A stretch of DNA of 51,078 nucleotides from Candidatus Sulfotelmatobacter sp. (lineage in GTDB: Bacteria; Eisenbacteria; RBG-16-71-46): assembly GCA_035498555.1 (NCBI GenBank), contig DATKAB010000060.1, positions 1-51,078 of the forward strand. Direction: 5' to 3'. Made by a program: the position numbers and the translations under genes. Below are positions 34,991 to 45,067 of this stretch, piece after piece (within the stretch, counting starts at the first letter, position 1; each line of letters begins with the position of its first letter). A model generated the notes under the pieces. It saw nothing but the letters and a program-made list of their open reading frames with translations. It searched no databases and had not been told where the DNA came from.

Positions 34991-36337
34991 ATGTCTCGTC
35001 GCGCCTCCGCGAAGTCCCGAATGTCCCGCTCCAGTCCCGCCGAGCAGCTCATCCGGCGGATCGAGTCCCGCCGAGCGCACCTCGCGGTCATCGGCCTCGG
35101 CTACGTCGGCCTGCCGCTGGCGGTGGAGATGGCGCAGGCCGGTTTTACCGTGACCGGCATCGACATCGATGAGCGGCGAGTGAAACAGTTGCAACGCGGA
35201 CACTCCTACATCCAGGACGTTCCGACCGCCGAGCTCCGCGAGCTGGTGCGTTCGGGAAAGCTGCGCGCCACCACGGACTTCAGCGTGCTCAGGCGCTGCG
35301 ACACGGTCAACATCTGCGTGCCGACGCCGCTTTCCAAGCAGCGGGACCCGGATGTCTCCTACATCGTGGCCGCCACCGAGCAGGTCAAGAAATACCTTCA
35401 TCGCGGCATGCTGGTGGTGCTCGAAAGCACGACCTACCCCGGCACTACCGACGAATTGATCCTGCCCGAGCTGCGCAAGACCGGGCTCGAAGTGGGCAGG
35501 GACTTCTTCCTGTGCTTCTCGCCCGAGCGCGTGGACCCCGGCAACCCGCGTTTCAATACCCGCAACATTCCGAAGGTGGTGGGCGGCGTCACGCCGGCCT
35601 GCTCGCGGGTGGCGGTCACACTCTACCGGCAGCGCCTCGAAAAGGTGGTGCCGGTTTCCTCCACCCAGGTCGCCGAGATGGTCAAGCTGCTCGAGAACAC
35701 CTTCCGCAGCGTGAATATCGGGCTCGTGAACGAGCTGGCGCTGATGTGCGCGCGACTCAAGATCGACGTGTGGGAAGTGATCCAGGCCGCCGCCACCAAG
35801 CCGTTTGGCTTCATGCCGTTCTTTCCCGGCCCGGGTCTCGGCGGTCACTGCATCCCGATCGACCCCTTCTATCTGTCGTGGAAGGCGCGCGCCAGCGGAT
35901 TCGAGGCGCGATTCATCGAGCTGGCCGGCTACGTCAACGGGCAGATGCCCGAGCACGTCGTCAGCCTGGTGACCGAGGGTTTGAACCGGCGCGGTCGCTC
36001 GCTGCATGGCTCTCGGGTGCTGGTGCTGGGGGTCGCGTACAAGGCCGACATCGACGACGTCCGCGAGAGCCCCTCGCTCGACATCATGGAGAAGTTGCGG
36101 GAGCACGGCGCGCGCATCGAGTACCACGACCCCTACGTGCCCTCGATCGAGTTCGGCGGCAAGCGGCTGAAGAGCACGCCCTTCACTCCCACGCAGCTGC
36201 GGCGATTCGACTGCGTGGTGGTGGCCACCGCGCACTCGAATGTCTCCTACCCCATGTTGCTCAAATACGCGCGCACCGTGGTGGACACGCGGAACGCGCT
36301 CAAGGGCCGGAGCTCGCCGAAGATCGTTCGCCTCTAG
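34991..36337 (+). CDS. Nucleotide-sugar dehydrogenase (UDP-GlcNAc/UDP-Glc 6-dehydrogenase type)
   Basis: A 448-residue four-electron dehydrogenase making UDP-sugar uronates for surface polysaccharide. The NAD site GLGYVGLP (36-43), VPTPL, ESTTYPGTT, the catalytic Cys287 in GGHCIPIDP and the C-terminal UDP-binding half (LGVAYKADIDDVRESPS) are complete. The sequence is nearer the WbpA/TviB group (UDP-GlcNAc or UDP-GalNAc) than to UDP-glucose dehydrogenase, but the substrate is not certain. A second ATG lies at 35021. It is monocistronic, with a terminator after it. Confidence 0.9.
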   Translation: MSRRASAKSRMSRSSPAEQLIRRIESRRAHLAVIGLGYVGLPLAVEMAQAGFTVTGIDIDERRVKQLQRGHSYIQDVPTAELRELVRSGKLRATTDFSVLRRCDTVNICVPTPLSKQRDPDVSYIVAATEQVKKYLHRGMLVVLESTTYPGTTDELILPELRKTGLEVGRDFFLCFSPERVDPGNPRFNTRNIPKVVGGVTPACSRVAVTLYRQRLEKVVPVSSTQVAEMVKLLENTFRSVNIGLVNELALMCARLKIDVWEVIQAAATKPFGFMPFFPGPGLGGHCIPIDPFYLSWKARASGFEARFIELAGYVNGQMPEHVVSLVTEGLNRRGRSLHGSRVLVLGVAYKADIDDVRESPSLDIMEKLREHGARIEYHDPYVPSIEFGGKRLKSTPFTPTQLRRFDCVVVATAHSNVSYPMLLKYARTVVDTRNALKGRSSPKIVRL

Positions 36338-36364
36338 TCGCGGCGCCGGACTCGACGACGAAAC

Positions 36365-36392
36365 GGGCGGCGGAGTGCTCGTTCCGCCGCCC
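36365..36392. terminator. Hairpin terminator between convergent genes
   Basis: A perfect 10-bp repeat (36365-36374 with 36383-36392) with an 8-base loop lies in the 78-base gap between the dehydrogenase and dnaK stop codons. T runs are weak (GTTTCG on the minus side). It probably serves both genes. Confidence 0.65.
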
Positions 36393-36415
36393 GATCGATC
36401 CCTTCCGAGGCGAGA

Positions 36416-38314
<1,899 letters not shown>

Positions 38315-38342
38315 GATGTTCCTTTCACCTTTCACGCGGGGT

Positions 38343-38374
38343 CGCGCCTGGCCGGATGACTTCCGGCCGGCGCG
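38343..38374 (-). other. Strong hairpin in the hsp20-dnaK intergenic leader
   Basis: A 13-bp stem with one bulged base (38343-38348 and 38350-38356 with 38362-38368 and 38369-38374) closes a 5-base loop. It lies 29 bases before the dnaK ATG, with no T-tract. It could be a processing/stabilising hairpin, a partial attenuator lowering dnaK relative to hsp20, or a temperature-responsive leader; sequence cannot decide. Confidence 0.55.
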
Positions 38375-38397
38375 AGCCGCGAATTCGTTCCGAGAGC

Positions 38398-38847
38398 TTA
38401 GCCGACCTGAATCTCGATCTCACGCGACCGGGCCTGCGGGGCCTTGGGCACGTGAACCTCGAGCACTCCGTCCTTGAAGGTGGCCTTGACCTGGTCCGCC
38501 TGCACCGGCGCACTCAGGGTGAAGCCGCGCTGGAAGCTGCCGAACACCCGCTCCCGATACTCCAGCCTGCCTTCCTTGCGGGCCTCGTCCTGCTTCCGCT
38601 CGCCGCTGATGGTCAGCTCGTCGCCGAGCAGACTCACCTTGACGTCGCCCTGTGCGACGCCCGGCAGATCCAGACGCACGATGAATGCCTCGGGAGTCTC
38701 CTGGATGTCGGTGGCCGGCGAGAAGCGCGCGACCTGGCCGCCCGGGCTGAACACGAGACCGTCGAACAGCCGGTCGAAGTCGGTGCCCCAACGATCGAGC
38801 TTGCGGGTACCCGAGAAGAACGGACTCCAGCGCATGAGAGTGGTCAT
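38398..38847 (-). CDS. Small heat-shock protein (Hsp20 / alpha-crystallin)
   Basis: A 149-residue holdase chaperone that binds unfolding proteins. The alpha-crystallin domain spans about residues 45-140 ([62 protein letters not shown]) and ends in the I-x-V-type tail IEIQV used for oligomer contacts. AGGAGG lies 10 bases upstream of the ATG at 38847, a somewhat long spacing. It precedes dnaK on the same strand and is probably cotranscribed. I see neither a CIRCE element nor a clear sigma-32 promoter upstream. Confidence 0.95.
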   Translation of the reverse strand: MTTLMRWSPFFSGTRKLDRWGTDFDRLFDGLVFSPGGQVARFSPATDIQETPEAFIVRLDLPGVAQGDVKVSLLGDELTISGERKQDEARKEGRLEYRERVFGSFQRGFTLSAPVQADQVKATFKDGVLEVHVPKAPQARSREIEIQVG

Positions 38848-39104
38848 GATTGCAGTTCCTCCTGATGATGTGACGCCCGGCTCGAATCGCCGGACGGGAT
38901 GACGGATGCACCGGCCCCCATTCAAAGCAGGCCTCGTACCAGCCTCGGATCGCCTGGCCAACCCTTTCAGCGACAGTGGATTATGGAGCCGGATTCAATT
39001 CGGATGTCGGCGGTTGCCGCGGATCGCGTTCACGTCCGCAACGCCGGCGTTTCGCTCGCGAACGGCCGGCGTTTCGAATCGAACTGCGCCAGGCGCTGGA
39101 GCCC

Positions 39105-39133
39105 TTGGGCGCGCCTCGCCGAGCCGCTAAGGT
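39105..39133 (+). promoter_or_regulatory. Promoter of the glycosyltransferase gene
   Basis: TTGGGC (39105-39110), 17 bases, TAAGGT (39128-39133), then 7 bases to the GTG at 39141. There is no ribosome site. The 293-base gap 38848-39140 between hsp20 and this gene holds no other feature I can assign. Confidence 0.5.
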
Positions 39134-39140
39134 GCCGCGC

Positions 39141-40142
39141 GTGAAGATCGCGCTGTTTCTCCCCCACGTCGGCGTATTCGGCGGCGTCCGCCGCTTTCTC
39201 GAGCTCGGCAACAGCTGGACGGCGAGTGGCCACGCCGTGATGCTCTTCCATCCCGGCGGCGAGCCGCCCGCCTGGTTGGGATTCGCCGGCGAGGTGCGCA
39301 AGCTCGAAGCGGCCCGCCACCAGCGCTCGGACCTCGCCATCTCGGCCGACCCGCACACCTTCGATGCGTTTCGCCGCCACGAGTCGGCCCGCCACCTCTA
39401 TTACTGCGTGCTCGAGCGCGACCCGGGACTCGCCCTGGCGCTCCGCGACCGCGAGTTGCTGCTGGCCGCGAATTCGGGCCCGCTCCGCCGCGCGCTCGCC
39501 GCGCGCGCTCGCCGTCCGGTGCTCGACGGCATCGGCGGCATCCGGCTCGAACAGTTCCATCCCGCGCCCGAGCAGCGCGCCGATCGACCGCTGCGCGTGC
39601 TCCTGAACGGCCGGCGCTCGCGCGAAAAGAAGGGCACCGATCTGATCCTCGCCTCCCTCGAGGCGGTGCGGCGCAGCGTTCCCGAGTTCGAGACCGTACT
39701 GTTCGACAGTCTCGGGCCCGGCAACGCTCAGGACCCGCGTGAGGGCGCGCGGCTGCCGAGCAGCGCCCGCTTCGTGATCAATCCGAGCCAGGACCAGCTG
39801 GTCCGGCTCTACCAGTCCTGTCACGTGTTCGTGGCGGCCGAGCGGAAGGCCGGCTGGTGCAACACCGCGCTCGAAGCCATGGCCTGCGGGGCGGCGGTGG
39901 TCTGCACGCCGAGCGGCACCACCGATTTCGCGCGTGATGGCGACAACGCCCTGATGGTTCGCGTGCGCCACGCATGGTTTCTCTCGCGCGCGCTGCGTCG
40001 CGTGCTCGGCGATCCGGAGCTGCGCGCGAGGCTCAGCAGTCGGGCGCCGCTCGGGCTCGAACGATGGAGCTGGGATCGGCTGGCCGAGAAGCTCCTGAGC
40101 CAGCTGCCGGCGGAAGGCGCCGCCGGCGGGGCTCAGCGCTGA
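39141..40142 (+). CDS. Glycosyltransferase family 4-like protein
   Basis: A 333-residue GT-B glycosyltransferase. The N-terminal acceptor domain begins [21 protein letters not shown], the linker is [19 protein letters not shown] and the nucleotide-sugar domain contains [23 protein letters not shown] with the retaining-GT motif [22 protein letters not shown] (in part). The product is likely a surface polysaccharide or glycolipid. The GTG at 39141 is the only start near the domain edge; there is no Shine-Dalgarno. The last 10 bases overlap the convergent nuoI. Confidence 0.85.
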   Translation: MKIALFLPHVGVFGGVRRFLELGNSWTASGHAVMLFHPGGEPPAWLGFAGEVRKLEAARHQRSDLAISADPHTFDAFRRHESARHLYYCVLERDPGLALALRDRELLLAANSGPLRRALAARARRPVLDGIGGIRLEQFHPAPEQRADRPLRVLLNGRRSREKKGTDLILASLEAVRRSVPEFETVLFDSLGPGNAQDPREGARLPSSARFVINPSQDQLVRLYQSCHVFVAAERKAGWCNTALEAMACGAAVVCTPSGTTDFARDGDNALMVRVRHAWFLSRALRRVLGDPELRARLSSRAPLGLERWSWDRLAEKLLSQLPAEGAAGGAQR

Positions 40143-40579
40143 GGCAGGTAGCCCGACTTTTCGCGGCCCACCAGCAGCTCGTCCTTCGTATAGATGAACG
40201 CGTCGCGCCGGTAGTCGGAGAGCTCGAAGTCCTTCTCGAGGTAGATGGCGTCCTCGGGACACGCCTCCTCGCACATGCCACAGAAAATGCAGCGCAGCAT
40301 GTTGATCTCGTACCGCTCGGCGTAGCGCTCGCCGTGGGAGCTCGGGCGGTTCGGATCGTTTTCCGCGGCCTTGACGAAGATCGCGTCGGCCGGGCAGGCC
40401 ACCGCGCACAGCTCGCAGCCCACGCACCGCTCGAGACCGTCCTCGTGGCGGGTGAGGATGTGGAGCCCGCGGAAGCGGGGGGTCATCTGCAGCTGCTCGT
40501 CCGGATACTGGACGGTGAACGGCTTTCGGAACAGGTTCTCGAACGTGACGCCGAGCCCCGTCGCCAGCTCTTTCAGCAT
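40133..40579 (-). CDS. nuoI: NuoI-like 2x[4Fe-4S] protein (complex I subunit I)
   Basis: A 148-residue ferredoxin-type subunit carrying the N6a/N6b clusters that pass electrons toward quinone. Cluster ligands are C52/C55/C58 with C107, and C97/C100/C103 with C62. The context [17 protein letters not shown] and RFRGLH before the first motif, and the tail YTKDELLV, are specific for NuoI rather than generic ferredoxins. Oddly, no other nuo gene is in the window; the gene ends a mixed operon 75 bases after dcd. It may be a dispersed complex I subunit or serve another oxidoreductase. Confidence 0.88.
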   Translation of the reverse strand: MLKELATGLGVTFENLFRKPFTVQYPDEQLQMTPRFRGLHILTRHEDGLERCVGCELCAVACPADAIFVKAAENDPNRPSSHGERYAERYEINMLRCIFCGMCEEACPEDAIYLEKDFELSDYRRDAFIYTKDELLVGREKSGYLPQR

Positions 40580-40654
40580 TCCGCCTCCGCGTGACTCACG
40601 AATCCCCGACCAAGGCAGAATATCCAGCGGCTATCGCCGGCGCAAGCGCGCGGC

Positions 40655-41209
40655 TCACAAACGCGGCAGCGTGATGCCGCGCTGCCGCTGATACTTGCCG
40701 GCCTTGTCGCGGTACGAGGTCTCGCAGGGCTCGTCGCTCTCGAAGAACAGCACCTGAGCGATCCCCTCGTTGGCGTAGATCTTGGCGGGCAGGGGCGTGG
40801 TGTTGCTGATCTCGAGCGTGACGTGACCCTCCCACTCCGGTTCGAATGGCGTCACGTTGGTGATGATGCCGCAGCGGGCATAGGTGCTCTTCCCGACGCA
40901 GATGGTCAGGACATTTCTCGGAATCCGGAAGTACTCGATGGTGCGCGCCAGCGCGAACGAATTGGGCGGAACGATGCAAATGGGCCCGTGGAAGTCCACC
41001 ATCGAGGCCGGATCCACGTGCTTGGGGTCCACCACGGTGGACATGACGTTGGTGAAGATCTTGAATTCGTCGGCCACGCGGATGTCGTATCCGTAGGAAG
41101 AGATTCCGTATGACACCACGCCCTCGCGCACCTGCTTCTCTTCGAACGGCTCGATCATGCCGTATTCCCGGCACATCTTTCGGATCCAGTGGTCGGGCTT
41201 GATGGACAC
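40655..41209 (-). CDS. dcd: dCTP deaminase
   Basis: A 184-residue trimeric dCTP deaminase, making dUTP for dTTP synthesis. It shows [40 protein letters not shown] (catalytic/phosphate Arg region) and [21 protein letters not shown] with the catalytic Glu, then EGIAQVLFF. Monofunctional dCTP deaminase or bifunctional dCTP deaminase/dUTPase cannot be told apart with certainty. It begins 3 bases after the moaB stop. Confidence 0.95.
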   Translation of the reverse strand: MSIKPDHWIRKMCREYGMIEPFEEKQVREGVVSYGISSYGYDIRVADEFKIFTNVMSTVVDPKHVDPASMVDFHGPICIVPPNSFALARTIEYFRIPRNVLTICVGKSTYARCGIITNVTPFEPEWEGHVTLEISNTTPLPAKIYANEGIAQVLFFESDEPCETSYRDKAGKYQRQRGITLPRL

Positions 41210-41212
41210 TCG

Positions 41213-41740
41213 TCAGTCTCCGGGGGTGAGTCGTCCGAGCAGTCGCAGGGCGTGGGTCAGCTCGGGAATGAGCAGCTCGCGAAGTCCCAGCTCGACGGCC
41301 GCCGGGGAGCCGGGAAGGTAGGCCACCAGCCGCCCGCGAGCCACCCCGGCCCCGGCGCGCGACAGCCAGGCTGCGGCCCCGACCTGGCGGGACGATCGAT
41401 CGCGAAAGCGCTCGCCGAATCCCGGCAGCGCGAGGTCGAGCAGCGGCTCGACCGCCTGCGGAGTCACGTCGCGGGGCGAGACGCCGGTGCCGCCGGTCAG
41501 GAGCACCAGGTCGGCGCCGGTGGCCAGCGCCCGGCGCAGTTCACGCCGGATCGGCGCGATTCGATCGCGTACCCAGCGGCGCTCCATTACCCGATGCCCC
41601 GCCGCTCGCAGCAGCGCTTCCGCGCGTGCCCCGCTCACGTCGGTGCTGCTCCCGCGCGTGTCGCTCACCGTCACCACCACGCATTCGGCGGCGCGCTCAC
41701 CCCGCCGGCGCGCGGCATGCGCTCCACGGCGCGTGCGCAT
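41213..41740 (-). CDS. moaB: MoaB/MogA family molybdopterin adenylyltransferase-like protein
   Basis: A 175-residue member of the MogA/MoaB fold, which adenylylates molybdopterin before metal insertion. Family motifs are VVTVSDTRG near residue 21, the MPT-binding loop LLTGGTGVSPRDVTPQAV (80-97) and YLPGSPAAVELGL near the C terminus. No other molybdenum-cofactor genes are in the window. The ATG at 41740 is given, but an in-frame GTG at 41749 overlaps the upstream stop as GTGA and adds three residues, matching the junction style of this genome. The N-terminal Arg-rich stretch is likely disordered. Confidence 0.88.
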   Translation of the reverse strand: MRTRRGAHAARRRGERAAECVVVTVSDTRGSSTDVSGARAEALLRAAGHRVMERRWVRDRIAPIRRELRRALATGADLVLLTGGTGVSPRDVTPQAVEPLLDLALPGFGERFRDRSSRQVGAAAWLSRAGAGVARGRLVAYLPGSPAAVELGLRELLIPELTHALRLLGRLTPGD

Positions 41741-41745
41741 CGGCG

Positions 41746-42441
41746 TCACCGGGCCTGCTGCTCGGCCCACGTGGCGACGTCGCCGGCGCGCAACCCGAAC
41801 CGCCGCTGCCAGAGTTCGGATTCGGCCAGCCGCTGCTCCGCCACTTCCTCGAGCGGAGGCTCCCACGCCGGCTCGGGCGCCGAGCCCGCCGGAACACCCG
41901 CCGGCGGCCCGCCGGCCAGCTCGGACCACTCGGCCAGCGTCCGGGCTTCGGGCCCGGCGATGTCGAACCAGCCCTCCCAGGTCCCGCTCTGCGACAGCGC
42001 GTGATGCATCACTTCGACTACGTCGCGCTCGAGCACCGGCATCACCAGCGAGCGCGCGAAAGGCCCGAGCCGCGGCCGCGACTTCAGCCGGCTCCAGAAC
42101 GGGCTCGACTCGCCGATCAGCGGCGCCAGGCGAAGGACCAGGGTCGGGATCAGGCTGACGCGCGCGTACTCTTCGAGGCGCCACAGCTCGCGAAGGCTTT
42201 CCGCTCGCGCGTCGGGGTGAACCCCCATGCGGCTCAGCACCAGGATCCGTGCCCCGCGCGCGACGTGCCACGAACCGAACCACACTCCGAGCCGCATCCA
42301 GTCCACCGGTCGGGCGAGCAGCAGCGTCGCCCCGGGCCCGCCGGTCGGCGATTCCGACTCGACCACCGAATGACCGCGCGCCCCGAGGGCGTCGATCAGC
42401 CGGGGAACCGGGGCGTCGAAACGGCCGGGAACGTGGATCAT
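41746..42441 (-). CDS. Degenerate SDR / NAD(P)-binding epimerase-like protein
   Basis: A 231-residue protein resembling atypical extended short-chain dehydrogenases (NmrA/epimerase-like). The core (ILVLSRMGVHPDARAESLRELWRLEEYARVS, in part; TLVLRLAPLIG; PVLERDVVEVMHHAL; WFDIAGPEARTLAEWSEL) matches the second half of such proteins, but the N-terminal glycine-rich nucleotide motif is absent, the usual TGATG loop being replaced by HVPGRFDAPV. It may not bind NAD(P). The ATG at 42441 overlaps the upstream stop by 4 bases (ATGA). The in-frame extension to 43224 is a shadow. Confidence 0.65.
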   Translation of the reverse strand: MIHVPGRFDAPVPRLIDALGARGHSVVESESPTGGPGATLLLARPVDWMRLGVWFGSWHVARGARILVLSRMGVHPDARAESLRELWRLEEYARVSLIPTLVLRLAPLIGESSPFWSRLKSRPRLGPFARSLVMPVLERDVVEVMHHALSQSGTWEGWFDIAGPEARTLAEWSELAGGPPAGVPAGSAPEPAWEPPLEEVAEQRLAESELWQRRFGLRAGDVATWAEQQAR

Positions 42442-43487
42442 CGCGAGGCCGCGAGCGCGCGCTCGATCTGCCGCCGGTGCGACGCCTCGTGCTCGACCCA
42501 CGACCGCACCGCGTCGGCGACCGAGTACGGACCGCGTCGCGAATGGATTCCGCGTCGCGCCCATTCGGTGGATCGGAGCGGCGCGAGCCGTTCGAGCGCC
42601 GTCCGCCGCGACTCGCGCCAGCGCTCGATCTGCGCCCGGGGCGCGAGCCCCGGGGTGCCGGCCGAGGCGCGGATCGCGATCAGATCCACCTCGGGCAGCT
42701 CGGGACGCTCTTCGCGCAGCAAGCGCTCGAGGCGGGGTCCGAACACGTGGGCGTCGGATTCGAGCAGGTGGGCGACGACCTCGTGAGCGCTCCAGCGATC
42801 CGGGCCCGGCCGGCGCGTCCAGCGCGCCTCGCCGCTCACTTCGAGGAGCGAGGCCGCCCAGCCCGGCGCCTCGGCCAGCGCGGCCAGCCGCTGGCCCCAT
42901 TCGAGGTGACTCATCGCCGCGGGCGGGAGCCCGCGCACTCCGAGCGGGTGATCCGCCGCCGGGATCGGCTGGCCGAATCCGCGCGCCAGATACTCGCGCG
43001 ACAGCGCCACGTAGTGACGGTTGCCGTCGCGGATCGCGGCGCGATGCGACTCCTGAACCGGTCCCAGCACCCGTGCCGGCGCTCCCACCACCAGGCTCCC
43101 GGGCGGGATCTGCTGGCCTTCGCGCACCAGGGCGCCCGCCCCCACCAGCGAGCCGGTGCCGATATGGGCACCGGAGAGCACGATCGAACCCATGCCGATC
43201 AGGCATTCGTCCTCGATCACGCACCCGTGCACCACCGCGCGGTGCCCGACCGTCACTCGCGAGCCGATCAGGGCCGGTTGGCCCTCGTCCACGTGGACCA
43301 CGCTCAGGTCCTGCAGGTTGGTCTCCTCGCCCACCTCGATCCGGTCGGTATCGCCGCGAATCACGGTGTGGAACCAGACGCTGGCGCGCGGGCCGATGCG
43401 CACGGATCCGGTCACGACCGCCCCGGTGGCGAGGAACACGCTGGCGTCGATCTCGAGGTGAGTCTGCCAGCCGGTCGCCTGGCTCAT
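42438..43487 (-). CDS. Gamma-carbonic anhydrase fused to a DinB-family domain
   Basis: A 349-residue two-domain protein in one uninterrupted frame. Residues 1-175 are a left-handed beta-helix gamma-carbonic-anhydrase-like domain (RIGPRASVWFHTVIRGDTD, NLQDLSVVHVD, VTVGHRAVVHGCVIEDE) with putative zinc ligands H65, H82 and H87, and SLVVGAPARV. Residues ~192-349 are a DinB four-helix domain with its metal triad H240 (VVAHLL), H333 and H337 (WVEHEASHRRQIE). DinB relatives include bacillithiol and mycothiol S-transferases. An in-frame ATG at 42914 (M192) falls at the domain boundary, so separate translation of DinB is possible. ATG 43487 overlaps the MBL stop (ATGA). Confidence 0.82.
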   Translation of the reverse strand: MSQATGWQTHLEIDASVFLATGAVVTGSVRIGPRASVWFHTVIRGDTDRIEVGEETNLQDLSVVHVDEGQPALIGSRVTVGHRAVVHGCVIEDECLIGMGSIVLSGAHIGTGSLVGAGALVREGQQIPPGSLVVGAPARVLGPVQESHRAAIRDGNRHYVALSREYLARGFGQPIPAADHPLGVRGLPPAAMSHLEWGQRLAALAEAPGWAASLLEVSGEARWTRRPGPDRWSAHEVVAHLLESDAHVFGPRLERLLREERPELPEVDLIAIRASAGTPGLAPRAQIERWRESRRTALERLAPLRSTEWARRGIHSRRGPYSVADAVRSWVEHEASHRRQIERALAASR

Positions 43488-44128
43488 CCCAGCACCGCGC
43501 GCTCGCCCACGAAGGGATTGGTCCGGCGTTCGATGCCGATCGTGGTGGCGGGCCCGTGCCCTGGATAGCAGCGCACCTGGTCGCCGAGCGTGAACAGCCG
43601 GGTCCGGATCGTCCGCTCGAGCAGCTCCCACGAAGCGCCGGGCAGATCGGTGCGTCCCACCGAACCCGCGAAGAGCGTGTCGCCCACCCACAGATCGTCG
43701 CCGTGCCGGAAGCAGACTCCGCCCGGAGAGTGTCCCGGCGTGTGGATGACCTCGAGGGCGGATTCGCCGATCGCGAGGCGCTGGCCGTCGGCCAGGTCGC
43801 GCAGGTCGACCGGCGGATCGGCGGGCGGCAGGCCGAACAAGATGCCCTGCTCCGCGATCCGCGCGAGCAGCGGGCGATCCGCGGGATGGAGCCAGCAAGG
43901 CAACGGCAGCACCTGCTGCACCGCGAGCATGCCGCAGGCGTGATCGTAGTGCGCGTGGGTGAGCAGCAGCAGCTCGAGCTTCACGCGCTCGCGCGCGATG
44001 CGCTCGAGCACCGCCTCGGGCTCGAAGCCCACGTCGATCACGGCCGCGACGCGAGTGGCATCGTCCACCAGCAGAAAGGTGTTGTTGTCGAGCGGGCCGA
44101 GATTGAGCGTGATCGCCGTCAGCGGCAC
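43484..44128 (-). CDS. MBL-fold hydrolase (glyoxalase II-like)
   Basis: A 214-residue metallo-beta-lactamase-fold enzyme with all binuclear metal motifs: THAHYDH (H58, H60, D62, H63), HTPGHSPGGV, VGDTLFAGSVGRTD and CYPGHGPAT. The order and the GSVGRTDLPG segment are typical of glyoxalase II / hydroxyacyl-thiol hydrolases, which cleave thioesters of low-molecular-weight thiols. As the organism makes bacillithiol, a bacillithiol thioester is a reasonable substrate (inference). It is 31 bases downstream of the TIM-barrel gene and overlaps the carbonic-anhydrase/DinB gene. Confidence 0.9.
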   Translation of the reverse strand: MPLTAITLNLGPLDNNTFLLVDDATRVAAVIDVGFEPEAVLERIARERVKLELLLLTHAHYDHACGMLAVQQVLPLPCWLHPADRPLLARIAEQGILFGLPPADPPVDLRDLADGQRLAIGESALEVIHTPGHSPGGVCFRHGDDLWVGDTLFAGSVGRTDLPGASWELLERTIRTRLFTLGDQVRCYPGHGPATTIGIERRTNPFVGERAVLG

Positions 44129-44159
44129 GGGGCAATCGGCGAGCGCGGCGCGGCGCCGC

Positions 44160-45017
44160 TCAGGCCGCCTCCCAGCTCTGCTGCAGGTGCACCGCGTCGT
44201 CCTCGAGCGCCGGACTCTCGCACACCACCCAGCCCCGGACGCCCAGCGCCTTGAGCGCGCGCAACAATTCGCCGTAGCGGAATGCGGACTCGCGCAGCGG
44301 CACGTGCCGCCGCTCCCCCGAGGGGCCGAACTCGATGCCGGCGATGTGCACGTGCAGGGATTCGAGCGCCTCGGGACCCAGCCGGCGGCGGATGATTTCG
44401 AGCATGTCGGCGAAGTCGTCGAACCGATTGGGCTCGCCCTGCAGCCGGGCGTAGTGATGCGAGAAGTCGATGCAGGGTCGAACTCCGGGAATCATCTCGC
44501 ACCACATCAGCGTCTCGTCGAACGAGCCGATCTGTGAAGGCCTGCCGGTCAGCTCGGGACGCACGTCGATCGCCACGCCGCGCTCGCGAAGGGCGCGGGT
44601 GACTTCGAGCAGAGCACGCCACACCCGCACCCGTGCGTGGTGCGGATCCTGGCCGCCGAGAAAACCCGGGTGGAAGCAGAAGCTGCGCGCGCCGCAGCGC
44701 GCGGCCAGAACGCCGGTCTCGATCAGGCGCCGAACGCTGCGGTCGATGGTGTCGCGGTCCCCGCACAGATTGAGGTAATAGGGAGCGTGGGCGGTCAGCT
44801 CAAGGCCGGTCTCGCGTGCGGCCCGGGCGATGCGATCGGCGGTCTCGGGCTTCATTCGCACCCCGTTCCCCCACGCCATCTCGAGGCAGGTGAGGCCCAG
44901 CTCGGCGGCCCGACGAATGCCGGCTTCGGTGGCGGGTCGAGCGCTGGAGCGCGGAATTCCCGAGGTCCCGAAGCGCGGGCGCTCCGGCGCGAGGCGCGAA
45001 TCAGGCGTGGGGTCCAT
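44160..45017 (-). CDS. TIM-barrel protein (endonuclease IV / xylose isomerase-like)
   Basis: A 285-residue AP-endonuclease-2-family TIM barrel. Metal-site candidates are present in the family order: HAPYYLNL (as in Nfo HAPY), CFHPGFLGG, DVRPELTGR (Glu), PCIDFSHHYAR and HVHIAGIEFG. The Glu-Asp-His-His pattern fits an endonuclease IV-like or sugar isomerase/epimerase-like enzyme, but it is shorter and more divergent than true Nfo, so a DNA-repair role is not assured. The ATG at 45017 has no ribosome site but a good promoter 10 bases upstream, making this the head of the operon that runs to nuoI. Confidence 0.82.
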   Translation of the reverse strand: MDPTPDSRLAPERPRFGTSGIPRSSARPATEAGIRRAAELGLTCLEMAWGNGVRMKPETADRIARAARETGLELTAHAPYYLNLCGDRDTIDRSVRRLIETGVLAARCGARSFCFHPGFLGGQDPHHARVRVWRALLEVTRALRERGVAIDVRPELTGRPSQIGSFDETLMWCEMIPGVRPCIDFSHHYARLQGEPNRFDDFADMLEIIRRRLGPEALESLHVHIAGIEFGPSGERRHVPLRESAFRYGELLRALKALGVRGWVVCESPALEDDAVHLQQSWEAA

Positions 45018-45027
45018 GGCGCGAAGC

Positions 45028-45056
45028 ACGGTACGGAGGGCTCAGACCGCGGTCAA
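45028..45056 (-). promoter_or_regulatory. Promoter of the TIM-barrel-to-nuoI operon
   Basis: TTGACC (45056-45051), 17 bases, TACCGT (45033-45028), then 10 bases to the ATG at 45017. It sits in the 50-base gap after the outer-membrane protein gene. No Shine-Dalgarno lies near the ATG. Confidence 0.6.
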
Positions 45057-45067
45057 GGAGGGCGAGC

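Noticed and set aside
38848-39140. CIRCE (HrcA) operator or sigma-32 promoter for hsp20
   Set aside because: No TTAGCACTC-type repeat and no CTTGAA/CCCCAT pair with proper spacing could be found on the minus strand.
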